The position numbers and the translations under genes were made by a program. Below are positions 20,939 through 23,348 of a DNA stretch of 23,348 nucleotides, one piece after another (position 1 is the stretch's first letter; each line of letters begins with the position of its first letter). The stretch is from Amphimedon queenslandica. Taxonomy: Eukaryota; Porifera; Demospongiae; Haplosclerida; Niphatidae. The stretch spans positions 39,525 to 62,872 of the forward strand of contig NW_003546598.1 in NCBI RefSeq assembly GCF_000090795.2, read 5' to 3'. The notes beneath the pieces were generated by a model, which was not told the DNA's origin, did no database searches, and saw only the letters and a list, made by a program, of their open reading frames with translations.

Positions 20939-22220
20939 TTAACATGAGACATATTCAGCTAAAGCATCACGAATATTTTTAGCTAACTGTGTGTCTGTTG
21001 TTACTTGTAGTGCTGCGGATGAGCTTTGATGGCAAGAAAGTGGCTCCACATAAAACCAGCTAGGATCACAAGTATCCCCATATAATTCACACATATTATG
21101 TAGGGTGATGCATGAAGCAGAAGCAGTGATTATATTATCAATGTTATAGTAGTCCATTCTCTTTAATAAACTTCGCCATCTTCCCTTTAACTAACCAAAA
21201 GCATTTTCCACCACAATCCTTGCCCTGCCCTGTTGGTAGTTGTAGATTCTATGTTTGTTTGTCAACTGTTCAGAATCTGGATAAGGCTTCATAAGCCATG
21301 TTAATAGTGGATATGCAGGATCTCCTAGTATGCAGAGAGGAACATCTACTCCATTAATCTGCCATTTCATATCAGGTAAATAATCTCCACTATTGACTCT
21401 ACGAAAAAACAAACTATTGGCAAATACCCTAGCATCATGAACTTTTCCTGGCCATCTAATATTTATATCCAAGGAACGGCCACGGAAATCAACAACTGCT
21501 TGAATAATAATAGAATAAAAGCATTTTCTATTAAAATAGTCTGAAGCAGACTCAGATTGCTTCAATATTGGAATGTGAGACCCATCTATTGCTCCTACGG
21601 TCTGTGGAAATCCCCAACGATCCTCAAATCCATGAACTATATCTTTAATAGAAGATAAAGATGAAGGAAACTTAACTTTTGGCAAAAGGACTTGAACAAT
21701 AACATGGCAAGTTTCCAGTACTATTTTTCCAACAGTAGATGTGCCCAAACCAAATAAACAGCCTATTGATCTGTATTCTACATAGTTGCCAGTCTCCAAA
21801 TGGTTACAGCTATTCGTTCATCAGCGGAGATAGGTTTTCTAATTGTTATTTTTTTACTTAAGTAGGGCCTAAGTTTATGGCATATTATATAAAAAGTCTC
21901 CTCATTCATTCATAAATTCTCTCTCCACCAATCATTACCAAACTGTCCTGCATTTGCTGATTTCCAAAACTTTCTTGATCTTGGTTTACACCAATTACTG
22001 CGAGGCTGCTTTGCTGCTAGTGACCTATTGCACACCAATGCTATGATATGAGCTCTGAAAGTGGCATGAAAACGGTAAATTTAAGAGAATAAGTACCAAT
22101 ATCTCACGTTAACCTTCTTCTCATTTCCATGTGTATCAGTATTCTTTGTCTTTTACATTTTTCGTGGATTCTTATAAATTCAAATAAGAGCATTAGTGCT
22201 ATTCCAAGAAGTCCTTCCAT
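20939..22220 (-). pseudogene. Harbinger (HARBI1-like) DDE transposase, recently broken
   Basis: Exon 1 starts at an ATG at 22220 and ends at 22114; a 59-bp intron (22113-22055) joins it in frame to RAHIIALVCNRSLAAKQPRS. The N-terminal part includes KFWKSANAGQFGNDWWREN and NEETFYIICHKLRPYL. The HTH region is RSIGCLFGLGTSTVGKIV. The catalytic Asp residues are in VGAIDGSHIPIL (about 21595) and CILGDPAYPLLTW (about 21325); the Glu is in RIVVENAFG (about 21200). After a stop just past 21191 the frame continues LKGRWRSLLKRMDYYNI to the natural end SC. Damage: TGA in 'WWRENL*MNEETF', TAG in 'VENAFG*LKGRW' (both at positions usually Arg) and a frameshift between WRL and GNY near 21800. Otherwise the length and motifs match an intact HARBI1-like transposase. 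Confidence 0.88.
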
Positions 22221-22376
22221 TATGCATATCTATACATTATAGTAGCGCACGTGTTGCCTAGCAACAATGTAACATCACGTGACAAATAATTAATTACAAT
22301 GGATTTTTATTAAAAATAAGTTTAGGTGTGGAATCTGTCAATGTGCATTAATGAGCCGACTTCTTCAACTGGTTCA

Positions 22377-22391
22377 AGTGTAGAAAGGCCT
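22377..22391 (-). repeat. Harbinger terminal inverted repeat, right
   Basis: Exact inverted copy of 19695-19709, followed by the TAA target duplication at 22392-22394. Confidence 0.9.
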
Positions 22392-22457
22392 TAAAATGCG
22401 AGATTTCCCATCATTTCAGTGGTTTGTATTTAAAATTAATGTTAAAATGTCATTATT

Positions 22458-22602
22458 AAAAGGCCAACGTGGTCTCACCAGGTCAGAGCTTATATAGAAA
22501 GTAAGAGCCGAACCCATAGTTGTCGTGAGTTACCGTATACTTTCTAATTATTACTACAAACTCACTGAAATTTAGAAAACTAGGCCAAACACCGTTGATA
22601 TG
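22458..22602 (-). repeat. Inverted terminal repeat, right copy (DIRS-like)
   Basis: Inverted match to 14702-14842. On the minus strand it carries an intact CTATATAAG box followed about 25 bp later by the conserved GACCTGGTGAG block, like a TATA box before a start site. The short stretch 22395-22457 between it and the Harbinger element has no recognised content. Confidence 0.75.
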
Positions 22603-22864
22603 CTCGACTTCAACTTCCTCATATAATCCAGAATGGTATTCAACCGATTCATGACCTTATCCATTCTGTCATTCTTTACCTACACTTTAAAACATTAATA
22701 AACATAACTTCTTATCAACTAGATTGTCTTGAGTAAGGGACAAGTGAGTTTCATTTTGTGGATTGACTGCTGGACTCAGATATGACTGAAATCCTTCTGT
22801 ACTGCTTCACTGAGCACTGGAGACTAGTGAGTAATGGTTGGCAGGTTTGTTTACTGTAAAGTAT

Positions 22865-23335
22865 TTGCAATAATTTCTCTAAGAAATAACCAAAATCTGA
22901 GGGGCATTCCATGCTAAATTTACCTCTGCAATAAAAATTGACTTGATTTACAGGATCATACTCTCACTTTTCTTCAAAAGCCTAAAATGTTGGTAAAAAA
23001 CTGATGCTACACAACGGTGTACATCTCTCCTGAGTCTTTCCATTGTTCACTGTGTGGATATGATGTAATCACTACTGCTTTGTAAGATTTGTGTTGATCA
23101 ATCATATTTCTCCAAACTTATATGTTTTTACCACCGAGATATGATCAAACCTTATGAGGAATACCATAAGTAGCAACTGAAGCATGTAATGCTGTGATTG
23201 ATTTATTGTTGGCAGAACACTTTGAATACACTACAGTACATGAAAAGCCATCAATCCCTCAATGCGTCACAAGCCTCCATCTGATTAATTTATGATTACC
23301 ATCTATGTGCCAAATGCTATTGGAACCCTCAGGAA
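22865..23335 (-). pseudogene. Integrase core (rve) domain protein, decayed
   Basis: On the minus strand the frame reads GSNSIWHIDGNHKLIRWRLV (about 23270-23326), then GIDGFSCTVVYSKCSANNKS, LHASVATYGIPHKV, SYLGGKNI and VWRNMIDQHKSYKAVVITSY (to about 23060). After a frame change, RRDVHRCVASVFYQHFRLL follows (about 22990-23040). These are the successive blocks of the integrase-core family marked by 'WHIDGNHKL-x-RW', 'GIDGFSR' and 'R-x-D-x-GGEN', in which the first catalytic Asp is in HID. Here the Asp of the 'SDxGGEN' block has become Leu and the Glu Lys, and there are several stops, so it is not functional. The window ends before the N-terminal part. 22603-22864 holds no clear coding sequence. 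Confidence 0.7.
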
Positions 23336-23348
23336 AATTAATCCTCGT

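Larger units (their letters stand above)
19695..22391. mobile_element. PIF/Harbinger DNA transposon, 2697 bp, TAA target duplication
   Basis: The ends are AGGCCTTTCTACACT at 19695-19709 and its exact inverted copy at 22377-22391. They are flanked by TAA at 19692-19694 and 22392-22394, the 3-bp TWA duplication typical of PIF/Harbinger. The interior has the standard two genes, here convergent: a Myb/SANT-like protein on + (19924-20822) and a DDE transposase on - (20939-22220), with 116 bp between their stops. Ends and target duplication are intact while the transposase is broken, so it can now move only with outside help. Confidence 0.93.
14702..22602 (+). mobile_element. DIRS-like retroelement remnant, invaded by two DNA transposons
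   Basis: Inverted repeats of about 145 bp at 14702-14842 and 22458-22602 bound a region whose left part encodes DIRS gag and RT-RNase H in order. DIRS elements typically carry inverted or split terminal repeats and a tyrosine recombinase rather than an integrase. The coding part starts 110 bp inside the left repeat, as expected. After the RNase H (17345) the methyltransferase-like and recombinase regions are missing. In their place lie a THAP transposase remnant and a Harbinger element. Removing the Harbinger (2.7 kb) leaves 5.2 kb, and removing the THAP element leaves roughly 3 kb. Pairing these two repeats as ends of one element is an inference. Confidence 0.55.

Overview
The window looks like a gene-poor, AT-rich eukaryotic (animal) locus that has been built almost entirely by mobile elements. 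Predicted introns are very short: 53, 49, 51, 50, 39 and 59 bp, plus one of 128 bp. This, together with the mix of element families, suggests an early-branching metazoan, with a demosponge as my best guess. That guess rests on intron size and recalled family distributions, not on a search. I see no intact host gene, tRNA, rRNA or CRISPR array.

Layout from left to right. (1) 29-1140, + strand: a degenerate multi-exon gene resembling a protein family I know mainly from fungal (basidiomycete) repeats. (2) 1201-1424: a (TTA)n microsatellite. (3) 1657-2590 and 2870-3180, - strand: two decayed coding stretches, an unrecognised protein with a CPGC-type motif and a Myb/SANT-like domain. (4) 3316-9240: a long 25-bp minisatellite, purine-rich on the + strand, split by a complete 2755-bp hAT transposon (3621-6375) with 15-bp terminal inverted repeats. 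(5) 9241-13140: mostly unassigned, with coding traces and two perfect hairpins. (6) 13141-13550: a MITE-like element with inverted ends and internal GGCGTTTAT repeats. (7) 13614-14283, - strand: a decayed hAT/DUF4371-type transposase. (8) 14702-22602: a nested complex. About 145-bp inverted repeats enclose DIRS-type gag and RT-RNase H remnants, then a decayed THAP-domain transposase of the ISL2EU/Harbinger kind, then a Harbinger element (19695-22391) with a 15-bp TIR, a TAA target duplication and two convergent genes. (9) 22865-23335, - strand: a decayed integrase-core (rve) protein.

How the parts relate. The hAT element landed in the minisatellite and so is younger than it. The Harbinger element is the most cleanly bounded part of the right-hand complex and probably one of the last insertions there. 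Its two genes are the usual pair, a DDE transposase and its Myb/SANT-like DNA-binding partner. The transposase is broken by two stops, each where family members normally have arginine, and by one frameshift. Most other elements are also inactivated by stops and frameshifts.
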